A stretch of DNA of 33,800 nucleotides from Bythopirellula sp. (GTDB taxonomy: Bacteria; Planctomycetota; Planctomycetia; Pirellulales; Lacipirellulaceae). How positions within the stretch are numbered: position 1 is the first letter of the stretch; every line of letters begins with the position of its first letter. The position numbers and the translations under genes are program-made. The notes under the pieces were generated by a model. The model was not told the origin of the DNA and did no database searches. It was given only the letters and a program-made list of their open reading frames with translations. Positions 18,601 to 26,191 of this stretch are shown piece after piece. The stretch lies in contig JANQQA010000308.1 of NCBI GenBank assembly GCA_028285205.1, positions 1-33,800 of the forward strand. The letters run 5' to 3'.

Positions 18601-19058
18601 GTCACGTCAAAATTTGGATCGTCGCTGCTCAGTCCAACCCAAGCGATGTAGTCAACGCTTTCGGGATCGACAGCTTCGACTTCGGGTTCGTCGACTCCGG
18701 CTGGGTAACGCGGAACTTCGCTGAGCTTCTGATCGACTTCGGCCATCGCCTCGTCGATATCGGTGCCTGTGCGAAATTGCAGACGAATGGCCCCGCGCCC
18801 CGACCGTGCGATACTGGTCATCGACGTCAGGTTCGCCACGTCCCCCAGGTACTTCTCTTGTTCTTCGATAACGTCCGATTCGATCTCTTCGGCCGAGGCA
18901 TTCTCCCAGGCAGTGCCAACGGAAATGACCACCGAATCGACTTCGGGAGCCATGCGGATCGGGACACTGCGAAGTGCGACCATGCCCGCCATGACGGATA
19001 GCAGAACACCCACAGCGATGGTGATGGGTTGGCTGACAGAGGCTTTGATGATGTTCAC
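15609..19058 (-). CDS. RND efflux permease (AcrB/HAE-type)
   Basis: A 1149-residue inner-membrane proton-driven exporter. The layout is that of RND pumps: N-terminal helix (ITIAVGVLLSVMAGM), large periplasmic loop with porter subdomains, six-helix block with GMVVDNAIVVIENIFRHL (the TM4 acidic motif, here Asp-Asn instead of Asp-Asp), TM7, second periplasmic loop, and a C-terminal block containing GFVILAGVVVNNAILIVHQA. Length is slightly above the usual 1020-1050. The start is GTG 19058, giving MNIIKASVSQPITIAVG; the AAAGGGA ribosome binding site lies inside a hairpin arm (see 19067-19105). The likely adaptor is divergent at 19320. No outer-membrane channel gene is near. The substrate cannot be predicted; drugs, solvents or lipids are all possible. 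Confidence 0.95.
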   Translation of the reverse strand: MNIIKASVSQPITIAVGVLLSVMAGMVALRSVPIRMAPEVDSVVISVGTAWENASAEEIESDVIEEQEKYLGDVANLTSMTSIARSGRGAIRLQFRTGTDIDEAMAEVDQKLSEVPRYPAGVDEPEVEAVDPESVDYIAWVGLSSDDPNFDVTTLFDFMDRRMRPVFERIPGISQVGMLGARESEVQVVVDPIALAARGLTYADLIEALEVNNANFSAGKVTDGKNDIRVRTLGRFEDATSVQDLVIRRDEAGPIYVRDVANVQTGYKEMTEWVRARGNLMPFFNFQLETGGNMLDTMSELQAEIARMNGDGGLLAQQANILKADGRLAEDAQLELVQTWDSSTYVKDSLALVQSNILAGGVLATIVLLLFLRSVRTVGIIAVAIPLSVIGTVVILLSLGRSVNIISLAGMAFAVGMVVDNAIVVIENIFRHLQNGSAPKTAAYEGTKEVAGAVLASTLTTLVVFAPVLLIEEAAGQLFRDIALAIMAAVGLSLIVSLTVIPSAAGVLLKPMKPRSKDLDHLRKSGELVALKRNPRTRLHRWFDAVIGAVRKVTDVPVILGGIIRFLISGWVRRVVTATVFIVVTAAGIYYLVPPLDYLPKGNRNLVFSVMVPPPGYSVEQLFKVGQRIEPKIAPAWEAAGDRFAIEEARRGWPNPMTDHGIRLPLDAEGGETVEAPLLDHYFMVAREGRIFQAAIPVNAIRTPDALPLLENAMGGGAAPDTPYFSFQFPLFRTGGTTGAAIKIDVVGDSLDEVVDAAGALMGDLVTDYGPQSTNPSPSNFTLPTPEIRVTPIDERLQDAGLTRRDVGLATQASGDGILIPRRFERGGELKDLKIINQDALGETPVNAMMNAPVATRRDGVIDLASVANVDRVRVQDQIRHVDRQRAVTLELTPPADVPLAAVVDQLNLKVAQLREAGAIPPSVDVNFAGSAGSLSEIKMALIGDGSFVGTVGSSLFLAFAIVYLLMVVLFQSWTYPLVIMISVPLATFGGFIGLSLVHNWTAADRYLPVQNMDVLTILGFVILAGVVVNNAILIVHQALNFRRGGVDDDGNPVTKGAKEAIVQSVQSRVRPILMSTLTSVGGMLPLVFLTGPGSELYRGLGAVITGGLLVSTIFTVFLVPVVLSMVFDLTGSPQTEPSSNSENASQAA

Positions 19059-19066
19059 GGTGGAGT

Positions 19067-19105
19067 TTCCCTTTCAAGTGGCCATGTGGCGGATTTGAAA
19101 GGGAA
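19067..19105 (-). promoter_or_regulatory. Inverted repeat enclosing the ribosome binding site of the RND permease
   Basis: The 11-nt arms TTCCCTTTCAA (19067-19077) and TTGAAAGGGAA (19095-19105) are perfect complements with a 17-nt spacer that itself contains a small GCCA/TGGC pair. In the permease mRNA the 3' arm contains the AAAGGGAA Shine-Dalgarno, 8 nt before the GTG start. The folded hairpin would therefore hide the ribosome binding site. It could equally be a protein operator at DNA level. Confidence 0.65.
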
Positions 19106-19158
19106 TACTCGACTCACGAGACATCCTTACCGTGCTCAAGGAAATTAGCGCAGATTGT

Positions 19159-19172
19159 TTGGCGGCCGCCAA
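19159..19172. promoter_or_regulatory. Perfect palindrome in the divergent RND promoter region, candidate operator
   Basis: TTGGCGGCCGCCAA is a perfect 14-bp palindrome about midway between the divergent permease and adaptor starts, a natural place for a regulator controlling both. No regulator gene lies next to this pair, so the protein is unknown. Confidence 0.45.
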
Positions 19173-19241
19173 GTTCTGTGCTCAGGACGCTACGGAATCC
19201 CGCGAAAACGCGGACGCTTTGCAGAGAGCGAGAAAAATTTC

Positions 19242-19261
19242 TTTTAGCTGTTAGCCAGGCG
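19242..19261 (+). repeat. Short copy of the dispersed TTTTAGC-GTTAGCC-AGGCG motif
   Basis: TTTTAGCTGTTAGCCAGGCG lies upstream of the adaptor gene and matches the family seen at 4568 and 14302. A further degenerate copy is at 25963-25977. Confidence 0.4.
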
Positions 19262-19319
19262 ATTTTGCCCGGTATTCCAACGCATACGAACGACATCACA
19301 CTCAACAAATGGGTCTATC

Positions 19320-20456
19320 ATGTATCGAAAAGCGACAATTGCCTTCGCAATAGCTGCCGTGGTTTCATTCTCGTTACCACGGCATTCCGACGCTCAAACT
19401 CCTGTTCGCGTTTCCGAAGTGCGGCTGGAGAGGTTGCAGCAACGCCAGATGGTGACCGGTTCACTTCGAGCGATTGCCCGCGGCGACGTAGCGGCACTTG
19501 AATCGGGGCGACTGAACGAGCTGACCGCTCGGGAGGGGGATACGATCGCCAAGGGAGACGTCATTGCCAGGGTCGATGACCGTCGTCTGCAAGCCGAGAG
19601 GAAAGCTGCGGAAGCTGATCGGCGCGTTGCCGAAGCGGAGCTGAAACGTCATCGAGCGACCGCAAAACAAGCGGCTGCCAATCTGGCTCGTGGCGAAAAA
19701 CTGATCCGTCAGAACGCAGTCAGTCGTCAAGAGCTGGATCAGTTCCGCGCGGCCTCCGATGTTGCGACCGCCGAAATCGAAGCTGCGCAACGACGTATCG
19801 AGCGCGCCAGCGAAACCATCCGTCTACTCGATGTGCGATTGTCGGACACTACAGTGATCGCTCCCTATGACGCATCCGTTGTCGCCCGCCACGTCGAGCC
19901 AGGTGATTGGGTTCAACCTGGTGATAAACTGCTCACACTGGTATCGACGGGGCCTGTTGAGGCGTGGTTGGAAGTACCCGAACGATACGCTCCCGCCATT
20001 AGCGATGCCGATGCGAAGCTTACGATTAACTCCGACGCGCTCGGGCGAACTCTCGATGTCCTCAACGTCAAGAAGCTAACCGACGTGAATCGGCGCGTGA
20101 GAACGATGTCGGTAATCGCGACGATCAGCAACAGCGACAGGCAACTCGCTCCCGGAATGTCGATCCACGGCTGGGTGCCTGCAGGGAAGTCAGGCGATTA
20201 TCTGACGGTTCCTAAGGACGCAATTGTGCGCCGTGCGGGGCAACCGGCAGTGTTCGCGGTCAATGAAGATCAGAAGGCGCAACAGATCGCTGTACGCGTC
20301 TTGTTTGAAACGAGCGAACGAGTCGCCGTCGAAAGTCCACGCCTTAGCGCCGGCTCCGCCATTGTGGTTGAGGGCAACGAACGACTCATGCCCCAGCAAC
20401 TGGTGCAAGTCATGCGTGACCCGAGTCGTCCGGCAATGGCGATTGCGAGTCGTTAG
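19320..20456 (+). CDS. RND efflux periplasmic adaptor (membrane fusion protein)
   Basis: A 378-residue adaptor that would link an RND permease to an outer-membrane channel. It starts with a Sec-type signal peptide (MYRKATIAFAIAAVVSFSLP, cleavage probably near HSDAQ). Then come the barrel-sandwich/lipoyl half (ESGRLNELTAREGDTIAKGD), a long alpha-helical coiled-coil hairpin (about 90-170, AEADRRVAEAELKRHRAT), the second lipoyl half (VIAPYDASVVARHVEPGDWV), a beta-barrel domain and a membrane-proximal end. The gene is divergent from the permease at 15609-19058 and no other permease lies directly downstream, so I infer that those two work together. It is terminated by about 350 bp before the tetR operon. 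Confidence 0.92.
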   Translation: MYRKATIAFAIAAVVSFSLPRHSDAQTPVRVSEVRLERLQQRQMVTGSLRAIARGDVAALESGRLNELTAREGDTIAKGDVIARVDDRRLQAERKAAEADRRVAEAELKRHRATAKQAAANLARGEKLIRQNAVSRQELDQFRAASDVATAEIEAAQRRIERASETIRLLDVRLSDTTVIAPYDASVVARHVEPGDWVQPGDKLLTLVSTGPVEAWLEVPERYAPAISDADAKLTINSDALGRTLDVLNVKKLTDVNRRVRTMSVIATISNSDRQLAPGMSIHGWVPAGKSGDYLTVPKDAIVRRAGQPAVFAVNEDQKAQQIAVRVLFETSERVAVESPRLSAGSAIVVEGNERLMPQQLVQVMRDPSRPAMAIASR

Positions 20457-20738
20457 AGCGCCTTCTTCTTGGTAATTTCTGGTTTCGATGATGGTGCGTA
20501 GCCACCGCCATCGATGGCGTGGCCAGCTGTCTGGAGAAACCAGATGTCCGGGCGAGCCGCACTCGCTGGACGCCCTCTTTCTTCAACTCGACAAGCCTGA
20601 AACGCGAGCGACAGAGTCACTCACGTCTGGACAAAGTCGCTGGCGCTTGGTGCTTGTTTCCTTTCGATCCCGCAAGATTGGCTCGATCCGGCTGGCCGAC
20701 TGACTCCGACCCTAACCAGCTGCTCTCCTCGGCGTTGA
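20457..20738. other. Intergenic region between adaptor gene and tetR promoter
   Basis: About 280 bp without a supportable gene. At 20501-20523 there is a hairpin-forming stretch centred on CGCCATCGATGGCG with a GCCAC/GTGGC extension and one bulge. It is a possible 3' end structure of the adaptor mRNA, without a T-run. Confidence 0.35.
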
Positions 20739-20766
20739 TTGACTTTACTTGACGGTAAAGTATAAT
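20739..20766 (+). promoter_or_regulatory. Sigma70-type promoter with embedded palindromic operator for the tetR-RND operon
   Basis: A -35 box TTGACT (20739-20744), 16-nt spacer and perfect -10 box TATAAT (20761-20766) precede tetR. The 20-bp palindrome ACTTTAC-TTGACG-GTAAAGT (20742-20761) overlaps both boxes and fills the spacer, so a bound dimer would block RNA polymerase. The natural candidate is the TetR-family product encoded 40 nt downstream, giving autorepression of the whole operon. Confidence 0.8.
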
Positions 20767-20805
20767 CAAGGAAACGCCGATAGGAGAAGCATCACGGGGC
20801 CGACG

Positions 20806-21417
20806 ATGGCGAAGAAGAAGCAAGCTGAACAGACCGCGCAGAGAATCCTGCAGTCGGCCACCGAATTGTTCCTGCGCGAAGGCTACGGCAACACCAATTT
20901 GGAAGACGTGGCCGCCGCCGCGGGTGTCACCAAGCCGACCGTCTACAGCCACTTTGGATCCAAAGACAGATTGCTATTGGCGATCACGGAAGCGCACGCT
21001 GGCCGAAAAGCTGCCGCGATGTCTTCGATGCTGCAATCAACCGGCGATGTACGTGCTGACTTGACCCGCTTTGGCGACGTTTTCCTGGAACGCGTCATGG
21101 GTGAGCAAGCGAGTTGTTGGCATCGGCTGGCGATGACGGAATCGGCCGAGCATCCCGAGATTGGTCAGGCGATCTATGCCGCTGGACCAGCCCGCGTGCT
21201 GGCAGCTCTTCGAGGATTTATCTCGAGCGAGATGAAAGCGAAGCGTCTGAAATGCCCGGACGCGGCCATCGCGGCGGAACAATTCATCGGTCTGCTCAGT
21301 GGATTGCAACCGGTGCGTATGATGTCCGGCCAAAAGCCGCTCAGCAAGTCGAAGCAACGAAAAGTCTGTAGCGCAGCGGTCGATACGTTTTTGGCAGCAT
21401 TCGGGAGCAAATCATGA
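20806..21417 (+). CDS. TetR/AcrR-family transcriptional repressor of the RND operon
   Basis: A 203-residue one-component regulator. The N-terminal helix-turn-helix is textbook TetR: AQRILQSATELFLREGYGNT, then LEDVAAAAGVTKPTVYSHFGSKDRLL (about 11-56), with a ligand-binding helical domain behind it. ATG 20806 is chosen because the basic MAKKKQAEQTAQ start is typical and the frame upstream runs through the promoter. AGGAG (about 20781) is too distant for an ideal ribosome binding site. The stop overlaps the adaptor start (ATGA, 21414-21417), which shows an operon with coupled translation. It probably binds the palindrome at 20742-20761 and is released by a pump substrate. Confidence 0.93.
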   Translation: MAKKKQAEQTAQRILQSATELFLREGYGNTNLEDVAAAAGVTKPTVYSHFGSKDRLLLAITEAHAGRKAAAMSSMLQSTGDVRADLTRFGDVFLERVMGEQASCWHRLAMTESAEHPEIGQAIYAAGPARVLAALRGFISSEMKAKRLKCPDAAIAAEQFIGLLSGLQPVRMMSGQKPLSKSKQRKVCSAAVDTFLAAFGSKS

Positions 21418-22844
21418 CACCCGTCCGCTTTCGTTGGTTGTTGTCACGTCGTTGGCTGTTTGTTCCTCCGCTATTAATTGGCGTCACCGTGGTGGCCGTG
21501 CTGGCAAGTTCACAAAAAGAGCTGCCTCGCGCCGAGACGACACAAGAGACCAAGCCGGTCCATGTCGTTCGCGCTGCTTTTACGGATGTTTATCCGGCAG
21601 TGGTTGGCTTTGGGACCGCGAAAGCCAAGCGAACTTGGACTGCGACGGCCGAGGTGAGCGGCCAAGTCATCGCCACACATCCTTACTTGCGGTCGGGGCG
21701 CATCGTCGAAGCGGGCGAAACGCTGCTGCAAATTGACCGGGCCGATTATGAGTTGCGCGTCGATCAGCGTACCGCCGAGCTGTCGCAAGCCAAAGCTCAG
21801 CTGGAACAACTGAAGCTGAATGTGCAGTCCGATGAAGCTTCGCTTGAAATCCAGCAAGACTTGCTGGCGGTGCAACAGGACGACCTAGTGCGCTTGGAGC
21901 AACTCAGCCAGCGATCGGTCGCTTCGCAAAGCGAGTTCGATTCAGCGAAATCGGCGTTCCTGCAGCAGCAACAAGCTGTTCAAAATCTATTGAACTCGCT
22001 TCGCAGTTACCCGGCCCAGATCAAGTCCGCTGAAGCAGGGGTGCGTCTAGCGGACTTGCGAGTTGCCGAAGCCCGCCGCGATTTGGAGCGAACAACGATT
22101 GTGGCTCCGTTTCGTGGTGTGCTGGCCGATGTCTCCATCGAGCAAGACCAGTATGTCGCGCTGAATCAATCGCTGTTTGACGTGCTGGACATCTCAACGA
22201 TGGAGGTGGAAGCGCATTTTTCGATCGCCCAACTAAACCGCGTCATCGATCATCGCTTTGAATTCCAGCCTGTAAGCGAGTCGGAGCCGAGATACGGTTC
22301 GTCTAAGCTCAGTTCGTCGATGAAACGTCGTTACGCTGACGCGACCGCCGGTGGCCTGTCGGATCGAATGTCGACTCGGGTGACTTTGCGCAGCGGCGAT
22401 GTCTGCATGAGTTTTCCGGCGACCCCCATCCGGTTTTCTGAGTCGCTGGACGAACAGACGCGAACCCTGGGAATCGTCGTCGAAGTGACGAACGATCCCG
22501 CCATGCCACTGGACGGCGCAAACACGCTGCGCCCCGGTGCCTATTGCGAGATCCAACTGAGAAGTGATCGCGCCATCCATGCGATCTCGGTTCCGCGTGC
22601 CAATCTCGATGAGGAGGCCGTGTTTATCGTCGACCGTGACAACACGCTCAAGCGGCGCGAGCTTGAAATCGCAATGACGCTTCGAGACCAAGTGGCGGTC
22701 GTCGGTGGGCTGAACGAAGGCGACTTAATCGTCGCCCGACCTTCCGCATCATTGATGCCCGGCGACTTGGTGGATCCTCTGCCAGTGGAATCCAGACCAG
22801 TGGATTTCAGGATCGAGGATCCAGGGGCGGAGGTGGAGCCGTGA
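21414..22844 (+). CDS. RND efflux periplasmic adaptor (membrane fusion protein), tetR operon
   Basis: A 476-residue HlyD/AcrA-type adaptor. It has an N-terminal membrane anchor (LFVPPLLIGVTVVAVLASSQ), not an obvious cleavable signal, then the first lipoyl half (VSGQVIATHPYLRSGRIVEAG), a long coiled coil (about 105-205, rich in Gln/Leu/Glu), the second lipoyl half (RTTIVAPFRGVLADVSIEQD) and beta-barrel domains containing an insertion around residues 285-325. It overlaps tetR by 4 nt and the permease by 4 nt (GTGA, 22841-22844), so the three proteins are made together. It would connect the permease 22841-25948 to a TolC-like channel encoded elsewhere. Confidence 0.93.
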   Translation: MTPVRFRWLLSRRWLFVPPLLIGVTVVAVLASSQKELPRAETTQETKPVHVVRAAFTDVYPAVVGFGTAKAKRTWTATAEVSGQVIATHPYLRSGRIVEAGETLLQIDRADYELRVDQRTAELSQAKAQLEQLKLNVQSDEASLEIQQDLLAVQQDDLVRLEQLSQRSVASQSEFDSAKSAFLQQQQAVQNLLNSLRSYPAQIKSAEAGVRLADLRVAEARRDLERTTIVAPFRGVLADVSIEQDQYVALNQSLFDVLDISTMEVEAHFSIAQLNRVIDHRFEFQPVSESEPRYGSSKLSSSMKRRYADATAGGLSDRMSTRVTLRSGDVCMSFPATPIRFSESLDEQTRTLGIVVEVTNDPAMPLDGANTLRPGAYCEIQLRSDRAIHAISVPRANLDEEAVFIVDRDNTLKRRELEIAMTLRDQVAVVGGLNEGDLIVARPSASLMPGDLVDPLPVESRPVDFRIEDPGAEVEP

Positions 22845-25800
22845 TTAATTTTTTCGCGCGTCATCCGACGGCCGCCAATCTGCTGATGATCGCGATGTTG
22901 GCCGTCGGGCTGATGTCGCTCGGAGGCCTGCGCCGTGAGACGTTTCCCGACGCGCTGCCGACCGAAGTCGAAGTGTCTGTCTTGTACCCGGGTGCCACGC
23001 CCGAGGAAGTCGACGAGGCGATCGTTCAGCGGCTCAATGAAGCGCTCGAAGGTGTGCAACACTTGAAGGAAATCCGTAGCGTGTCGCTCAGCAATCGAGG
23101 CTCGGCCACGCTGAAGATGACCGACCGCGGCAACTACACCACGTTTCGAAATGAGATCGACAACGCGGTCAATGCGATCGACGATTTCCCAAGCGACGCC
23201 GAATTGCCAATCATCAAGCGACTGAATTCTCGAGATCCGGTGTTAGACATCTTGGTCGAAGCGGAGCTGAGTCCGCGCGCGTTGAAGTCGTACTGTGAGG
23301 AGTTGAAAGACCGACTGCTTGCGTCGCCGACGATTTCGGATGTCAAGATCTCGGGATTCGCCGATCGCGTCATGCGTGTCGAAGTCTCCCGAGAAGCTTT
23401 GCTGCGTCACGGGCTGAGCCCGACTGCGGTTGCTGCGTCGATCGCGAATCAGAGTCTGAACCTGCCTGCCGGCAAGATCGAAGGTGTTGAAAATACCTTG
23501 GTCCGTGTGCAGGAAGAGAAGGACACGGCCGAAGAGCTGGAAGACTTGGTCGTTTCAGGCGTTCGCGGGAGAGCCGAGGTTCGCATCCGCGACGTCGGCC
23601 GAGTTGTTGATGAGTTTCTGAACGAAGAAGACAGCATCGCTGTGGACGGCAAACGATCCGCAGTTCTGCAAGTTCAAAAAGCCAAGACCGAAGACTCGCT
23701 GCGTGTGGCTGCCGAAGCAAAGGCGTTGATCGCTGCCGAAGAAATCAGCTTTCCCGGCGTCCGGCTGACGGTCATCAACGATCAATCCACGCTGGTGACC
23801 GAACGAATTAGCTTGTTGGTCAAGAACGGCGTTCAAGGTTGCATCCTCGTGTTTCTGGTGATGTGGATGTTCTTCAACACTCGACTTTCATTTTGGGTCG
23901 TGTTTAGCTTGCCCGTCTCGTTCCTGGCCGCCTTTGCGCTGGTGCCTTCGGTCGGACTGACCATCAACATGCTGACCATGATCGGCTTGTTGATGGCGAT
24001 CGGTGTACTGATGGATGATGGGATTGTGATCGCCGAGAACATTGCACGTCGCAAGAGCGAAGGCGAACCGGCGATGACCGCGGCAGTGAACGGTGTGAAA
24101 GAAGTGGGTGGAGGGGTCTTCTCATCGTTCTTGACGACTTGCTGTGTTCTGGGGCCGTTGATCTTTCTAACTGGCGAAATCGGTCGCATTCTGCGGGTGT
24201 TGCCAATGATGTTGCTGCTGGTGTTGGCGATGAGTCTCATCGAAGCGTACTTGATTTTGCCGGCGCACCTCGGCCATTCGCTCCTGCATCAAGATGATGC
24301 GCGCCGTAGCCGAATTCGCAGCCGCATCGAATCTTGGATCGACTTTGGTCGGGACTTGCTCGGTGTCGTCGTTGGTGCTGCGATCCGCTGGCGCTACGCC
24401 ACCGCAGGCATCACGGCCATGGTCTTTCTGTTGTCGATCGGCCTGATCTTAGGTGGTCTCGTTCGTGGCCAAGTCTTCCCACCGCTGGAGGGTGACTCGA
24501 TGGTCGCTCGGGTACTGATGCAGGCCGGAACTCCCTTGGAGCGAACCAAAGAAGTCGTCGCTCAAGTTGAGCAGGGACTGAATACGACGAATGCGACCTT
24601 CAAGCCGAACCAACCGAATCAACGTGATCTGGTCGAGACAACGTATGTGAGGTTCAACGAAAACCAAGAAGCCAAAGAAACCGGACCGCACGTGGCGACG
24701 GTCAGCGTCGACCTATTGACTAACGAGCTGAGGAACGGGCGCATTGTCGACATCCTGCAAACTTGGCGTGAGGCGGTGGGCGTCATCCCGGATGCTCAAA
24801 GCCTGACGTTCGACGAACCAACCGTCGGACCGGGGGGACGGGCGATCGAGATTGAGCTTTCGGGGTTGCCACTTGAAACGCTTGACCACATTTCCGCGGA
24901 GATCCAAGACTACCTGCGTACGTTTGACGGCGTCTTCAATCTGTCGGATGACACGCGTCGCGGGGAACGTGAGGCCAGAGTCCAACTGCGTCCCGGCGCC
25001 GTCGGTTTAGGGATCACCGCTGTCGAGTTGGGTCGCCAGCTTCGTGGTTCTTTCCAGGGCTTGCTGAGTGACCAGTTGCAAATTGCCGGTGAAGGCTATG
25101 ATGTCGAAGTTCGCTTTGCCCAGTCAGATCGGACAAGCATCGCGGACCTGGAAGACTTTCGCGTCTCACTGCCAAGTGGACAGTCGGTGCCATTGTCGGA
25201 CGTTGCCACGTTGACTTGGGATCGGGGTTGGTCGCGGATCGGTCGGATGAACGGACAAAAGGTGATCAACGTTCTCGGCAGCGTGAACACCCGACAAACC
25301 AATACGCTAGCGATCTTGAACGAACTGCAAACGGAGAAGATGGAGGCCTTGAAGCAACAACATCCGGGGCTGCAAGTTGGTTTTCGCGGCGAGGCGGAAA
25401 AGGGTGCTGAGACGGGCACGTCGCTCGGCCGCGCAGCCATCATCGGCTGCTTGGGAGTGTTCATCATCCTGTCCTATCAATTCCGAAGCTATGCCGAACC
25501 GTTTGTTGTGATGAGTGCGATTCCCTTTGCCTTCGTCGGCGTCGTCTGGGGGCATTTCGCATTCGGAATGTCCTTGAGCCTGCCCAGCATCATGGGATAT
25601 GCGTCGCTGGCAGGCATTGTCGTCAACGATTCGATTTTGCTGATGCTCTTCATGAAGGCGAAAATCGCCGAAGGCGTCGATGTCTCGGCGGCAGCTCGCG
25701 AGGCATCGCGGACTCGTTTCCGCGCCGTGATGATCACATCATTGACCACCATCGTTGGTTTGATGCCGCTGCTCTTCGAAAAAAGCCTGCAAGCTCAAGT

Positions 25801-25948
25801 CTTGATTCCGATTGCGATTAGCATCTGCTTTGGGCTGTTGGCATCCACCCTATTGGTCTTACTCGTGCTGCCTCCGCTGTACGTTATTTTTGCCGACTTT
25901 GGTTTGACGCAGAAAATCGCCGGCCAACACGATCTCGGGCGAGCCTAA
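22841..25948 (+). CDS. RND efflux permease, tetR operon
   Basis: A 1035-residue inner-membrane proton/substrate antiporter of typical RND length. It shows the first helix (HPTAANLLMIAMLAVGLMSL), porter loop, first transmembrane block with the TM4 proton-relay pair in GVLMDDGIVIAENIARR (both Asp present, unlike the permease at 15609), second periplasmic loop, and last block with GYASLAGIVVNDSILLMLFM and MITSLTTIVGLMPLLFE. The sequence type resembles the broad group of AcrB-related pumps of environmental bacteria. The start is GTG 22841 overlapping the adaptor stop. A 10-bp inverted repeat (25991-26000/26036-26045) follows the gene. The substrate is unknown. Confidence 0.95.
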   Translation: MINFFARHPTAANLLMIAMLAVGLMSLGGLRRETFPDALPTEVEVSVLYPGATPEEVDEAIVQRLNEALEGVQHLKEIRSVSLSNRGSATLKMTDRGNYTTFRNEIDNAVNAIDDFPSDAELPIIKRLNSRDPVLDILVEAELSPRALKSYCEELKDRLLASPTISDVKISGFADRVMRVEVSREALLRHGLSPTAVAASIANQSLNLPAGKIEGVENTLVRVQEEKDTAEELEDLVVSGVRGRAEVRIRDVGRVVDEFLNEEDSIAVDGKRSAVLQVQKAKTEDSLRVAAEAKALIAAEEISFPGVRLTVINDQSTLVTERISLLVKNGVQGCILVFLVMWMFFNTRLSFWVVFSLPVSFLAAFALVPSVGLTINMLTMIGLLMAIGVLMDDGIVIAENIARRKSEGEPAMTAAVNGVKEVGGGVFSSFLTTCCVLGPLIFLTGEIGRILRVLPMMLLLVLAMSLIEAYLILPAHLGHSLLHQDDARRSRIRSRIESWIDFGRDLLGVVVGAAIRWRYATAGITAMVFLLSIGLILGGLVRGQVFPPLEGDSMVARVLMQAGTPLERTKEVVAQVEQGLNTTNATFKPNQPNQRDLVETTYVRFNENQEAKETGPHVATVSVDLLTNELRNGRIVDILQTWREAVGVIPDAQSLTFDEPTVGPGGRAIEIELSGLPLETLDHISAEIQDYLRTFDGVFNLSDDTRRGEREARVQLRPGAVGLGITAVELGRQLRGSFQGLLSDQLQIAGEGYDVEVRFAQSDRTSIADLEDFRVSLPSGQSVPLSDVATLTWDRGWSRIGRMNGQKVINVLGSVNTRQTNTLAILNELQTEKMEALKQQHPGLQVGFRGEAEKGAETGTSLGRAAIIGCLGVFIILSYQFRSYAEPFVVMSAIPFAFVGVVWGHFAFGMSLSLPSIMGYASLAGIVVNDSILLMLFMKAKIAEGVDVSAAAREASRTRFRAVMITSLTTIVGLMPLLFEKSLQAQVLIPIAISICFGLLASTLLVLLVLPPLYVIFADFGLTQKIAGQHDLGRA

Positions 25949-25990
25949 CTGGAAAGGGTCACTTTTAGCTGAAAGCCAACAGACGCCAAA

Positions 25991-26045
25991 CCGAAGCGCT
26001 TGCGAGTGTGTGTCGACGTAACTTGTTCAACCGCTAGCGCTTCGG
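25991..26045. repeat. Inverted repeat after the RND operon
   Basis: CCGAAGCGCT (25991-26000) and AGCGCTTCGG (26036-26045) are perfect complements with a 35-nt spacer. Both contain the AGCGCT core. It may end the tetR-RND transcript or be a dispersed intergenic element. Confidence 0.5.
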
Positions 26046-26191
26046 GGTGGTCAATGACTCGAAAGCGGCGTTGTTCAGCTGAAAAGGCTGATTTTTCTTC
26101 CATAGCTGTAAGACACCAGAAAACGACTGGTATTCTCCTGTGAAAGCCACCGTCAGTGGTATCCAGGAACCTTCAACAAAGGAACAGAAAG

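Noticed and set aside
18267..19001. Plus-strand frame of 244 codons inside the RND permease
   Set aside because: It is antisense to a clear permease domain; the long open frame is a by-product of codon bias.
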